NCBI GenBank assembly: GCA_900546515.1
Contig: URDG01000008.1
Span: 1-64,000 of the forward strand
Direction of reading: 5' to 3'
Length of the DNA stretch: 64,000 nt
Origin: an uncultured Eubacteriales bacterium
Lineage (GTDB): Bacteria; Bacillota; Clostridia; Oscillospirales; Oscillospiraceae
A program made the translations under genes and the position numbers. Position 1 is the stretch's first letter; each line of letters starts with the position of its first letter. The notes beneath the pieces were generated by a model, which made no database searches, was not told where the DNA came from, and was given only the letters and a program-made list of their open reading frames with translations. Shown here one piece after another: positions 7,625 through 16,164 of this stretch.

Positions 7625-8098
7625 ATGAACGAGTGGAATTTTACAGCGTCGAAAATGTTCAGCAGCGCAAATAGGTTTATAGAAGCCTATCACGCGGTGC
7701 TCCAGCCGGTATGCAGGCAGACGGGGCTTCCGCCGATGGCGGTGGACATTCTCATGTTTGTGGCCAATAACCCGGAAAACGGTACGGCGAAGGATATTTG
7801 TCAGTACCGCGGCCTCAAACCGGGAATAGTATCTGTCCATATCGACAGGCTCGTCAATGACGGCCTGCTCACGCGGCAGAGCGTACCCGGCGACAGGAGG
7901 AAAACACAGCTCGTGTGCACCGAAAAGTCGGCGGAGATCGTTGAGGCGGGACATGAGCTTCAAAGGGCCTTTGCGCACCGGCTGCTGGACGGCCTTGATG
8001 AGGCCGATGTTGAAGCGTTCCGCGGCTGCCTTTCGGTGCTGAGCGAAAACATTGATAACATCCGCAGAAATGGGTTATCAGCGGATGACAGGGGGTAA
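7625..8098 (+). CDS. MarR family transcriptional regulator
   Basis: 157 aa. The winged helix lies at about residues 35-105: AVDILMFVANNPENGTAKDICQYRGLKPGIVSVHIDRLVNDGLLTR, with the wing residues DRRKTQLVCTEKS. GGAGGG lies 5 bases before the ATG. Its stop is 3 bases before the first ABC exporter gene, and a palindromic operator overlaps its -10. It is therefore most likely an autorepressor controlling the exporter in response to a toxic small molecule. The ligand is unknown. Confidence 0.92.
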   Translation: MNEWNFTASKMFSSANRFIEAYHAVLQPVCRQTGLPPMAVDILMFVANNPENGTAKDICQYRGLKPGIVSVHIDRLVNDGLLTRQSVPGDRRKTQLVCTEKSAEIVEAGHELQRAFAHRLLDGLDEADVEAFRGCLSVLSENIDNIRRNGLSADDRG

Positions 8099-8101
8099 CA
8101 C

Positions 8102-9856
8102 ATGATAAAACTTCTGAAAAATATGCGCCGGAAAGAAAAATACATGGCGCTTCTCTGCCTGATGTTTGTCGTGGGTCAGATATATTTTGACCTGCGCCTG
8201 CCGGATTATATGACAGAGCTGACGGTGCTTATAAAAACATCTGGAACTACTGCGGACATTGCCGGTGTCGGCCTGAAAATGCTTGGCTGCACGGCTGTTA
8301 GCGCGGTGCTTGCCATTGTCTGCGGCTTTCTCTCCGCAAAGACGGCCTCGGGCTTCAGCTTTTCCGTTCGTGAAAAGCTTTTCCATCACGTCATGGACAT
8401 TGGCAGCGAGGAAATGAAGGATTTTTCTGTCCCTAGCCTTATCACAAGAACGACCAATGATATTACGCAGATACAGATGATAATTGCAATGGGGCTGCAG
8501 ATGATGATAAAAGCACCGATCATGGCCGTCTGGGCGATCATCAAAATACTCGGAAAGAGCTGGGAGCTGTCTGCGGTAACGGCAGCATTCGTCGTTGTGC
8601 TTTTTGTGACGGTGATGCTTATAATGGGCACGTGCATCCCGCGCTTCCGCCTTGTGCAGAAGATGACGGACAGGATCAACCGCGCTGCGCGTGAAAATCT
8701 TACCGGCATCAATGTCGTGCATGCTTTCAACGCCGAGCAGTTCCAGAATGAAAAGTTTGACGGACCCAGTAAAGACATGATGGAGCTTCAAATGAAAAAC
8801 CAGAAGCTGTTTGCGCTTGTGCAGCCGTCGATGACGCTTGGAATGAACGGGCTTGCGCTGGCAATATACTGGGTCGGCGCCGCGCTGGTAAACAATATTG
8901 CCGCCGCCGATACGGCCGCGCGGCTCACAATGTTCAGCAACGTTCTTGTATTCAGCACATATGCGACCTATGTCGTCATGTCGTTTATGATGCTGGCCAT
9001 GATATTCATGCTGCTGCCGCAGGCGCAGGTCTCTGCCGAGCGTATCAATGAGGTTCTGGACCGCAGGGCGTCCATACGTGAGGGCAGCGTCCGCGAAGCG
9101 AAAACCACCGGTACGGTCGAGTTCAGGAACGTGTCCTTCCGCTATCCCAATGCGTCCGACTATGAGCTTGAAAATATCAGCTTCAAGGTAGAGCGCGGCG
9201 AGACGCTGGCTATAATAGGCGCTACCGGCAGCGGCAAGACAACGCTTATCAGCCTTATCCCACGCTTTTATGACGCGACTGAGGGCGAGGTGCTGGTCGA
9301 CGGCGTGAATGTCAGAGATTACGCTTTTGACGCTTTGTACGATAAGCTTGGCTATGTCACCCAGAAAGCGGTCCTGTTTTCCGGAACGATACGTGACAAT
9401 GTGTTTTTCGGAGAAAGCGCCGCAGCGGACTCCGACGCCGGCCTTGACAGCGCGCTTGAGCTTTCTCAGGCAAAGGAGTTTGTCGACAAGCTTCCGGACG
9501 GCGCGGAGCACAGCATTGCACAGCTTGGGCGAAACGTGTCCGGCGGACAGAAGCAGCGCCTTTCGATAGCCCGCGCGCTGGCTCGGAAGCCGGAGGTCCT
9601 GATATTCGACGATTCCTTCTCTGCGTTGGACTACAAGACGGACGCAAAGCTGCGCGAGGGACTGAACCGGCAGCTCAGGGACACGACAAAGATCATTGTC
9701 GCCCAGCGTATCAGCACCATCCGTCACGCAGACAGGATCATTGTGCTTGACCGCGGAGAGATCGCCGGTATGGGTAAGCATGAGGAGCTCATGCAGTCCT
9801 GCCCGGTCTACAGAGAGATCGCGGCTTCGCAGCTCAGCGCTTCGGAGCTGGCATAG
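8102..9856 (+). CDS. Heterodimeric ABC exporter half-transporter, degenerate-site subunit
   Basis: 584 aa. An ABC transmembrane domain (about residues 15-310) is followed by a nucleotide-binding domain with Walker A GATGSGKTT (about 374-382) and signature NVSGGQKQR. The Walker B end reads LIFDD (Asp in place of catalytic Glu) and the switch loop reads VAQRIST (Gln in place of His). These are the substitutions seen in the degenerate subunit of TM287/288- or BmrCD-type exporters. The next gene supplies the complementary half. The pair probably exports drugs or lipophilic toxins under MarR control. Confidence 0.93.
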   Translation: MIKLLKNMRRKEKYMALLCLMFVVGQIYFDLRLPDYMTELTVLIKTSGTTADIAGVGLKMLGCTAVSAVLAIVCGFLSAKTASGFSFSVREKLFHHVMDIGSEEMKDFSVPSLITRTTNDITQIQMIIAMGLQMMIKAPIMAVWAIIKILGKSWELSAVTAAFVVVLFVTVMLIMGTCIPRFRLVQKMTDRINRAARENLTGINVVHAFNAEQFQNEKFDGPSKDMMELQMKNQKLFALVQPSMTLGMNGLALAIYWVGAALVNNIAAADTAARLTMFSNVLVFSTYATYVVMSFMMLAMIFMLLPQAQVSAERINEVLDRRASIREGSVREAKTTGTVEFRNVSFRYPNASDYELENISFKVERGETLAIIGATGSGKTTLISLIPRFYDATEGEVLVDGVNVRDYAFDALYDKLGYVTQKAVLFSGTIRDNVFFGESAAADSDAGLDSALELSQAKEFVDKLPDGAEHSIAQLGRNVSGGQKQRLSIARALARKPEVLIFDDSFSALDYKTDAKLREGLNRQLRDTTKIIVAQRISTIRHADRIIVLDRGEIAGMGKHEELMQSCPVYREIAASQLSASELA

Positions 9857-9867
9857 TGGAGAAAAAA

Positions 9868-11640
9868 ATGAAGAAGAAAAATAACCTGAACGGCATCCGT
9901 TCCGCCGTTCCCAGAATAACGGAATATATGAGCTCCAGCATGGGCATTATCATTGCCGCGCTGGTACTCGCGGCGCTGAGCGCGGTCATGACGATAATCG
10001 GCCCCGATAAGATCGGACGGATCGCAACGCTGATGTCCGACGGACTGGCGGGGGAGATCGACCTTAATGCTATTGCGCGGACTGGCATTTTCCTTGTGCT
10101 GCTCTATGCGCTCAGCGCGGTGTTCAGCTTTGTGCAGCACTATGTCATGGCGGTAGTCACGCTTAAAATGTCTTACCGCATGCGCGGCGAGCTGTCAGCC
10201 AAGATAAACAGTGTTCCGCAGAAGTATTTCAATACGACCTCGCAGGGCGATATTCTCAGCCGGATAACAAACGACGTTTCTACGCTCCAGCAGGGTCTCA
10301 CCAACAGCCTGCCGACTATCATCAGCGCAGCGACTCAGTTCATAGGCTGCCTTATAATGATGTTCGTCACGGAGTGGCGGCTCGCCCTTGTTTCAATAGC
10401 CGTTACGCTTGTTGGAATGTTTTTGATGGTAATAATCATGTCCCGGTCCCAGCGCTTCTTTTCCGCAAGGCAGAAAAGCCTCGGAGAGCTGAACGGATAT
10501 GTGGAGGAGATGTATTCCGGGCATGAGGTCGTGCGCATAAGCCGCGCTGTACGCAGTACCGGCGTTGAGTTTGACCGGCTGAACGCTGCGGTTTACGATG
10601 CAAACTGGAAGTCGCAGTTTCTCTCCGGCGTTATGCAGCCGATAATGAATATTGTCGGCAACGTTGCCTATGTTGCGGTCTGCATTTTCGGCTCAATGCT
10701 GGCTATCAGCGGGAAAATAGAGTTCGGCGTGATAGTCTCGTTTATCCTCTATGTGCGCCTGTTCACATCGCCGCTGACGCAGATCGCGCAGGGCATGACG
10801 AATATGCAGACGGCTTCGGCTTCGGCTCACCGCATCTTCGACTTCCTCGAGAGAGAGGATCTGCCCGATGAAAGCGGCAAGACGGAACAGCTCACGGATG
10901 TGCGCGGCGCTGTCAGCTTTGAGCATGTTCGCTTCAGCTATCCCGGAGACCCTGACAAGATAATCATAAAGGACTTCTCCGCGCAGGTGCATCCGGGGCA
11001 GAAGGTAGCTATCGTAGGGCCCACCGGAGCGGGAAAGACAACTATGGTCAATCTCCTTATGAGATTTTACGAGCTCAACAGCGGCAATATAAAAATTGAC
11101 GGTGTTCCCATTTCGGAAATGAGCAGAGAGAACGTCCACAGGCTGTTCGGCATGGTGCTTCAGGATACGTGGCTTTTTGAAGGCACGGTCCGGGAGAATC
11201 TTGTGTACAACATGGACGGCATCACGGACGAACAGCTTGAATCGGTGTGCCGCGCCTGCGGACTTGACAAGTTCATCCACTTGCTCCCGCAGGGCTTTGA
11301 CACGGTGCTGTCGGAGAGCGCGAGCATCTCCGCCGGACAAAAGCAGCTTCTTACCATTGCCCGGGCAATGCTTCAGAATGCGCCCATGCTGATACTCGAC
11401 GAAGCGACGTCTTCAGTTGATACACGCACGGAGCTTCTTATACAGCGCGCCATGGACGAGCTGACAAAAGGCCGCACGAGCTTTGTTATCGCGCACCGTC
11501 TTTCCACGATAAAGAATGCAGACCTGATCCTCGTCATGCGCGACGGAGACGTGATCGAAAGCGGAACGCACGACGAACTCATGCAGCGCGGCGGGTTCTA
11601 CGCGGAGCTTTACAACAGCCAGTTTGAGCAGGCCTCGTGA
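9868..11640 (+). CDS. Heterodimeric ABC exporter half-transporter, catalytic-site subunit
   Basis: 590 aa from the ATG at 9868 (GGAG 6 bases upstream); a GTG at 9856 overlapping the previous stop is the alternative start. A six-helix membrane domain precedes Walker A GPTGAGKTT. The Walker B is LILDEATS with catalytic Glu, and the switch is IAHRLST with His, both canonical. Its signature reads SISAGQKQ, weakened from SGGQ. This is exactly complementary to the upstream subunit, so one consensus and one degenerate ATP site would form in the heterodimer. Confidence 0.93.
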   Translation: MKKKNNLNGIRSAVPRITEYMSSSMGIIIAALVLAALSAVMTIIGPDKIGRIATLMSDGLAGEIDLNAIARTGIFLVLLYALSAVFSFVQHYVMAVVTLKMSYRMRGELSAKINSVPQKYFNTTSQGDILSRITNDVSTLQQGLTNSLPTIISAATQFIGCLIMMFVTEWRLALVSIAVTLVGMFLMVIIMSRSQRFFSARQKSLGELNGYVEEMYSGHEVVRISRAVRSTGVEFDRLNAAVYDANWKSQFLSGVMQPIMNIVGNVAYVAVCIFGSMLAISGKIEFGVIVSFILYVRLFTSPLTQIAQGMTNMQTASASAHRIFDFLEREDLPDESGKTEQLTDVRGAVSFEHVRFSYPGDPDKIIIKDFSAQVHPGQKVAIVGPTGAGKTTMVNLLMRFYELNSGNIKIDGVPISEMSRENVHRLFGMVLQDTWLFEGTVRENLVYNMDGITDEQLESVCRACGLDKFIHLLPQGFDTVLSESASISAGQKQLLTIARAMLQNAPMLILDEATSSVDTRTELLIQRAMDELTKGRTSFVIAHRLSTIKNADLILVMRDGDVIESGTHDELMQRGGFYAELYNSQFEQAS

Positions 11641-11765
11641 CGAAAACGCCTCCGTTCTCCGCTGGGGAGATATATGCTTTTTATCTCTTTCCGCTCCCTC
11701 TGACACGTAGACAAGTGAAGAAAAATGTGGTAGTATACAGAAGCTCAGGAGAAAAACACAAAATC

Positions 11766-11794
11766 TTGACTTGATCTGTATTTTGCGAGATAAT
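11766..11794 (+). promoter_or_regulatory. Promoter of the glycerol-1-phosphate dehydrogenase gene
   Basis: TTGACT (11766-11771), a 17-base spacer and GATAAT (11789-11794), about 70 bases before the start. The preceding 125 bases after the exporter hold only a weak hairpin and T-rich stretch. Confidence 0.7.
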
Positions 11795-11864
11795 ATCTGT
11801 ACGTCTGTTTAACGGCAGTATGTTACCGTCTCTGGCGGCAAAAATATATTGGAGGAAAAAGAAA

Positions 11865-13100
11865 ATGATTCTTGATTGCACCAAGTACACTGGTGTCTGC
11901 GAATGCGGGCACGATCATGAGCTGCGCACGAAGCTTGTAGTATGCGAGTACGGAGCGCTCAAAAATTTCGACAAATATATGGACGACTGCGGCCTCACCG
12001 GCTTCCGCACTGTAATTTACGATACCAATACCTATAATCTTCCCACCATGACCCATGTCCGTGCCGATCAGGAGATCATTCTGAAGGCTGAGGGTCTGCA
12101 CAGCGAGAAGGGCATGATCGAGGACATGATGAAGCTGCTCGAGCGCAAGCCCGACTATATCGTCACCGTCGGCGGCGGCACGCTCATGGACTTTGCACGC
12201 TACAGCGCGTACAAGCTCGGCATCCCATTCGTCGCCGTTCCCACTATCGTTTCTTCCGACGGCTTCACCGCGGATATCTGCTCCATCATCATTGACGGCC
12301 AGAAGAAGTCCATCCCCATGCAGGCGGCCGACGCCGTTATCTGCGATATGGACATCGTTTCCGGCGCGCCGATGTTCCTCACCATTGCCGGTGTTCAGGA
12401 CATTATGGCAAAGTACGTCTCCATTGCCGACTGGAAGATCGCGCATCTTGTTTCCGGCGAGTATTTTTGCGACAAGGTCTGCGGCATGGCGCAGGAAGCG
12501 CTCGACATCATGGTCCGCTGCGCGCATGATCTTGCAGACGGTAAAGCGCCCGACTACGAGGCAATGGCTTATACGCAGATGCTCTCCGGTCTGACCATGC
12601 AGATACTCTCCAACAGCCGCGCCGCATCCGGTGCAGAGCACCTGGTTGCACATCTTGTCGAGATGAAGCCCAAGGGATTTGAGCATGCCCACGGCATGCA
12701 CGGCGAGTGCGTCGGCGTCGGCACGATTATGTGCGCAAGGGCGTATCACGAGTATGCAAAGCGCGAGACCATTGAGGTCAAGCCCTTTGAGCCGCTGGAT
12801 GAGGCATGGGTGCGCGATGAGTTCGGCGCTCTGGCCGACGGCATATTCAAGGAGAATGAGAACGACGTCCTCAAGACCTTTGATCCCGAGAACATCAAGA
12901 CTCATTGGCAGGAGATCCGCGAGATCATCAATACCATCCCGTCGGCTGACGAGCTCATCGAGCTGTACACCAAGATCGGTGCAAAGCATTCTCTCAAGGA
13001 GCTCGATATAGACGAAAGCGTCAGAGGCGACTTCCTCGACATTTCCTCTGCTATCCGCAACCGCCTAACCTTCGCAAGGATGACCAGACTTATCAAGTAA
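11865..13100 (+). CDS. sn-glycerol-1-phosphate dehydrogenase (AraM/EgsA family)
   Basis: 411 aa from the ATG at 11865 (GGAGGAAAAAG upstream). The Rossmann part carries VTVGGGTLMDFARYSAYKLGIPFVAVPTIVSSDGFT (about residues 95-130), diagnostic for this branch of the iron-alcohol-dehydrogenase superfamily. The metal ligands lie in DIMAKYVSIADWK and the two His regions EHLVAHLVEM and EHAHGMHGECV. It reduces dihydroxyacetone phosphate to glycerol-1-phosphate in the cytoplasm. A HAD phosphatase gene follows after 44 bases; no PcrB-type prenyltransferase is nearby. Confidence 0.92.
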   Translation: MILDCTKYTGVCECGHDHELRTKLVVCEYGALKNFDKYMDDCGLTGFRTVIYDTNTYNLPTMTHVRADQEIILKAEGLHSEKGMIEDMMKLLERKPDYIVTVGGGTLMDFARYSAYKLGIPFVAVPTIVSSDGFTADICSIIIDGQKKSIPMQAADAVICDMDIVSGAPMFLTIAGVQDIMAKYVSIADWKIAHLVSGEYFCDKVCGMAQEALDIMVRCAHDLADGKAPDYEAMAYTQMLSGLTMQILSNSRAASGAEHLVAHLVEMKPKGFEHAHGMHGECVGVGTIMCARAYHEYAKRETIEVKPFEPLDEAWVRDEFGALADGIFKENENDVLKTFDPENIKTHWQEIREIINTIPSADELIELYTKIGAKHSLKELDIDESVRGDFLDISSAIRNRLTFARMTRLIK

Positions 13101-13144
13101 GCCCGGACGAGCCTTTTCCCAGAATAAAAAACAGGAGTCTGTAT

Positions 13145-13966
13145 ATGAATTTTGATAAACTCAAAAATACCGAGCTCTTCCTTTTCGACATGGATGGGAC
13201 CCTCTACCTCGGCGACAATGTCTATGAAGGCGCGATAGAGCTGATGGAGGATCTGCCTGCACTCGGAAAGAAATATATCTATCTCACAAATAATTCTTCC
13301 CGCGCCGGTGCCGACTATATCACTAGGCTCCGCCGTCTGGGATTCCCCTGCGAGGCTGAGAATGTCTTCACCTCCGGCATGGCCACCGGCATGTACCTCA
13401 ACCAGCGCCATCCAGGCGCAAAAGTCTATCTCGCCGGTACGAAAGCTTTCTACCGCGAGCTGGTCAGCTACGGTATCGACCTCGTGAACGACGAAAATGG
13501 CCATACGAACGCGGACAGCGTTGACGTGGTGGTGCAGGGCTTTGATACTGAGCTCGTCTATGAGAAGCTTGACAAGGCATGCCACTTCCTGCGCCGCGGC
13601 GCAGAGTTCATCGCGGCAAATCCTGACTGGGTCTGCCCGATGCCGCATGACGAGGTCCTGCCTGACTGCGGCAGTATCTGCGCGCTGCTCACGGCGTCCA
13701 GCGGCGTAAAGCCAAACTACATCGGCAAGCCCAACCGCAATATGATCGACGTCATTTCTACGATGACCGGTATTCCCAACGAGAAGATCTGCGCCGTCGG
13801 CGACAGACTTTATACCGATATTGCCGTGGCACAGAATGCAGGCTCCGTTTCCGTACTTGTTCTTTCCGGAGAGACGACGAAGGAGATGGCCGATGCGGCG
13901 GAGCGTCAGCCCGACTACATACTCCCGGATGTACATGAGCTGCATAATATCCTCAGGAGCATCTGA
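13145..13966 (+). CDS. HAD superfamily IIA phosphatase (NagD-like)
   Basis: 273 aa. HAD motif I is FLFDMDGTLYLGDN (residues 11-24), motif II YLTNNSSRAG (about 45-54), and motifs III/IV are GKPNRNMID and AVGDRLYTDIAVAQNAG. The C2a cap lies between motifs II and III. Family members hydrolyse phosphoglycolate, glycerol phosphate, p-nitrophenyl phosphate or nucleotides. Placement directly after glycerol-1-phosphate dehydrogenase suggests that glycerol-1-phosphate, or a by-product of it, is the substrate; this is inference. Confidence 0.9.
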   Translation: MNFDKLKNTELFLFDMDGTLYLGDNVYEGAIELMEDLPALGKKYIYLTNNSSRAGADYITRLRRLGFPCEAENVFTSGMATGMYLNQRHPGAKVYLAGTKAFYRELVSYGIDLVNDENGHTNADSVDVVVQGFDTELVYEKLDKACHFLRRGAEFIAANPDWVCPMPHDEVLPDCGSICALLTASSGVKPNYIGKPNRNMIDVISTMTGIPNEKICAVGDRLYTDIAVAQNAGSVSVLVLSGETTKEMADAAERQPDYILPDVHELHNILRSI

Positions 13967-13989
13967 AAAACCTTATAATCGCATACCGG

Positions 13990-14024
13990 CACAGCCGCGG
14001 CCATATGGCCGCGGCTGTGTTTTT
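13990..14024 (+). terminator. Strong terminator after the HAD gene
   Basis: A perfect 13-bp GC-rich stem (CACAGCCGCGGCC, ATAT loop) is followed by TTTTT at 14020-14024. Confidence 0.95.
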
Positions 14025-14094
14025 GAAGGAAGCGCCGGATGATCGGAGAATATGCATTTTTTCAGCCGGCTGATTGACGCATACAAAACAAAGG

Positions 14095-14123
14095 TTGAGT
14101 TTTTGAAGGAATGACTGTATACT
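14095..14123 (+). promoter_or_regulatory. Promoter of fbp
   Basis: TTGAGT (14095-14100), a 17-base spacer, TATACT (14118-14123), about 45 bases before the start codon. Confidence 0.7.
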
Positions 14124-14166
14124 TAAAGCACCAAAAACCGAGAAAACATATGCAAAGGAGGCTGAC

Positions 14167-16146
14167 ATGAAAGACATGGAGTTGAACAGGGAAGAGCTGA
14201 AATATCTAAAGCTGCTTGCCAAGATATATCCGACTATTCAGGCAGTCAGCACGGAGATCATCAACCTCAGAGCAATACTGAATCTGCCAAAGGGAACGGA
14301 GCATTTCATAAGCGACATACACGGAGAGTATGAGGGCTTCAGGCATATTCTGCATAATGCTTCGGGTTCGGTGCGCCGTAAGATCGATCAGGCGCTCGGA
14401 GAATTCGTGTCATCATACGACAGAGATAATCTTGCAACTCTTATTTATTATCCGGAGCTCAAGCTGCGGGAGATGAAGGAGGCCGGAAAGGCGACGCGCG
14501 AGTGGTATACTATCACACTCCGCCAGCTGGTATCCGTCTGCAAGATAACAACGTCGAAATACACCCAGTCGAAGGTCAGAAAGATGCTGCCGAAGGACTT
14601 TGAGTATGTCATAACAGAGCTTATGACCACCGGCAGCAAGGACTTCAACAAAGAGAAATACTACAGCCAGATCATAGATTCCATTATAGCTATCGGCAGG
14701 GCGGATAAGTTTATCATCGCCATGTGCAATCTGGTGCAGAACTCGGTAATTGACAAGCTGCATATCGTCGGCGACATTTTCGACCGCGGCGACAGCCCGC
14801 ATCTTGTAATTGACGAGCTGGAGAAGCAGCGCTATGTCGACATCCAATGGGGCAACCATGATATTCTGTGGATGGGGGCGGCGGCCGGCAACCGAAGCTG
14901 CATTGCAAACGCCGTACGTATCTGTCTGCGCTATAATAATTACGACTTCCTTGAGGACGGATACGGGATAAACATCAGGCCGCTGGCGATGTTTGCCATG
15001 CATGTTTATGAGAACGATCCCTGTGAGTGCTTCGCGCCGAAGCGTTCAAATCCGGAGACTTATGAGGATTACAGCGATGCGGTCATCGCAAAGATGCACA
15101 AGGCGATCAGCATCATTCAGTTCAAGCTCGAGGGACAGAATATTCTTGCGCATCCTGAGTATGATATGAATGACCGCCTGCTGCTGGAAAGGCTGGATCT
15201 TGAGCGCGGCGTGCTGAAGATGGACGGGCAGGAGTATCCGCTCAGGGACAGAAATTTCCCGACTGTCGATCCTGCGGCGCCATATGCGCTCACCCCGGAG
15301 GAGGAAAAGGTCATAGAGGGGCTTGTCAGCTCTTTCATCAACTGCGAGAAGCTTCAGCGGCATATTGAGTTTTTGTATAAGAAAGGCTCAATGTACAAGT
15401 ATTACAACAACTGCCTGATGTTCCACGGCTGTATCCCAATGGAGCCGGACGGCAGCTTCACGACGCTGAATGTCTATGGGGATATATGCTCGGGCAAGTC
15501 GCTGTTCGACTGCTGCGAGCGCCTTGCACGGCAGGGGCGTTACGGCGAAGAGGGGTCAGATGAAAAGCGGCGCGGCTGTGATTTCATGTGGTATCTCTGG
15601 TGCGGCGCGAAGTCGCCGCTGTTCGGAAAAAATAAAATGGCGACTTTCGAGCGCTACTTCCTCGAAGATAAACAGATGCAAAGGGAAATCTCCGATGCGT
15701 ACTTCAAATTGGCCTATACAAGGGAAATGGCCGACAGGATACTGCAAGAGTTTGGAATAAATGACAGCGAGGCCGTTATTGTGAACGGACATATCCCGGT
15801 CAAGATAAAGAAGGGCGAGAGCCCGATAAAGGTGGACGGGAAGCTCATCATCATCGACGGAGGACTATCCAGAGCCTACCAGTCCGTCACCGGGATCGCC
15901 GGGTTTACGCTGATCTCAAACTCTCACCAGCTGTATCTTTCGGAGCATGAGCCGTTTACGTCGCTGAGAGAGTCTATATATAATAACCTTGACATGCAGT
16001 CGCGCCTGATACCTGTCAAGACTTACCCCAGCCGGGTCAAGATCGCCGATACGGATGACGGGCGCGAGATCGCCGCGCAGATCGCGGACCTTGAAAAGCT
16101 GCTCGAGGCTTACCGCAGCGGCGCTATCAAGCACGGAAAGACCTGA
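14167..16146 (+). CDS. fbp: Fructose-1,6-bisphosphatase class III
   Basis: 659 aa, the length of the Firmicutes-type enzyme. The metallophosphoesterase core shows HFISDIHGEYEGF (about residues 43-55), HIVGDIFDRGD (about 198-208) and IQWGNHDILWMG (about 222-233), which supply the metal ligands. C-terminal VNGHIPVKIKKGESP completes the core. It converts fructose-1,6-bisphosphate to fructose-6-phosphate in gluconeogenesis. AAAGGAGG lies 5 bases before the ATG. glpK follows after 18 bases, so gluconeogenesis from glycerol is a sensible shared theme. Confidence 0.96.
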   Translation: MKDMELNREELKYLKLLAKIYPTIQAVSTEIINLRAILNLPKGTEHFISDIHGEYEGFRHILHNASGSVRRKIDQALGEFVSSYDRDNLATLIYYPELKLREMKEAGKATREWYTITLRQLVSVCKITTSKYTQSKVRKMLPKDFEYVITELMTTGSKDFNKEKYYSQIIDSIIAIGRADKFIIAMCNLVQNSVIDKLHIVGDIFDRGDSPHLVIDELEKQRYVDIQWGNHDILWMGAAAGNRSCIANAVRICLRYNNYDFLEDGYGINIRPLAMFAMHVYENDPCECFAPKRSNPETYEDYSDAVIAKMHKAISIIQFKLEGQNILAHPEYDMNDRLLLERLDLERGVLKMDGQEYPLRDRNFPTVDPAAPYALTPEEEKVIEGLVSSFINCEKLQRHIEFLYKKGSMYKYYNNCLMFHGCIPMEPDGSFTTLNVYGDICSGKSLFDCCERLARQGRYGEEGSDEKRRGCDFMWYLWCGAKSPLFGKNKMATFERYFLEDKQMQREISDAYFKLAYTREMADRILQEFGINDSEAVIVNGHIPVKIKKGESPIKVDGKLIIIDGGLSRAYQSVTGIAGFTLISNSHQLYLSEHEPFTSLRESIYNNLDMQSRLIPVKTYPSRVKIADTDDGREIAAQIADLEKLLEAYRSGAIKHGKT

Positions 16147-16164
16147 TACATAGGAGGAAAAGCA

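Noticed and set aside
8078..9781. 567-codon minus-strand open frame opposite the first ABC subunit
   Set aside because: His/Arg-rich shadow translation of a GC-rich gene; the plus strand shows intact Walker motifs.
11823..13945. Two long minus-strand frames (11823-12989 and 12902-13945)
   Set aside because: Both are antisense to the glycerol-1-phosphate dehydrogenase and HAD genes, without start signals or recognisable domains.
14018..14112. Repeated GTTTTTGAAGGAA at about 14018 and 14098
   Set aside because: Only 13 bases, one copy overlaps a terminator T run; probably chance.
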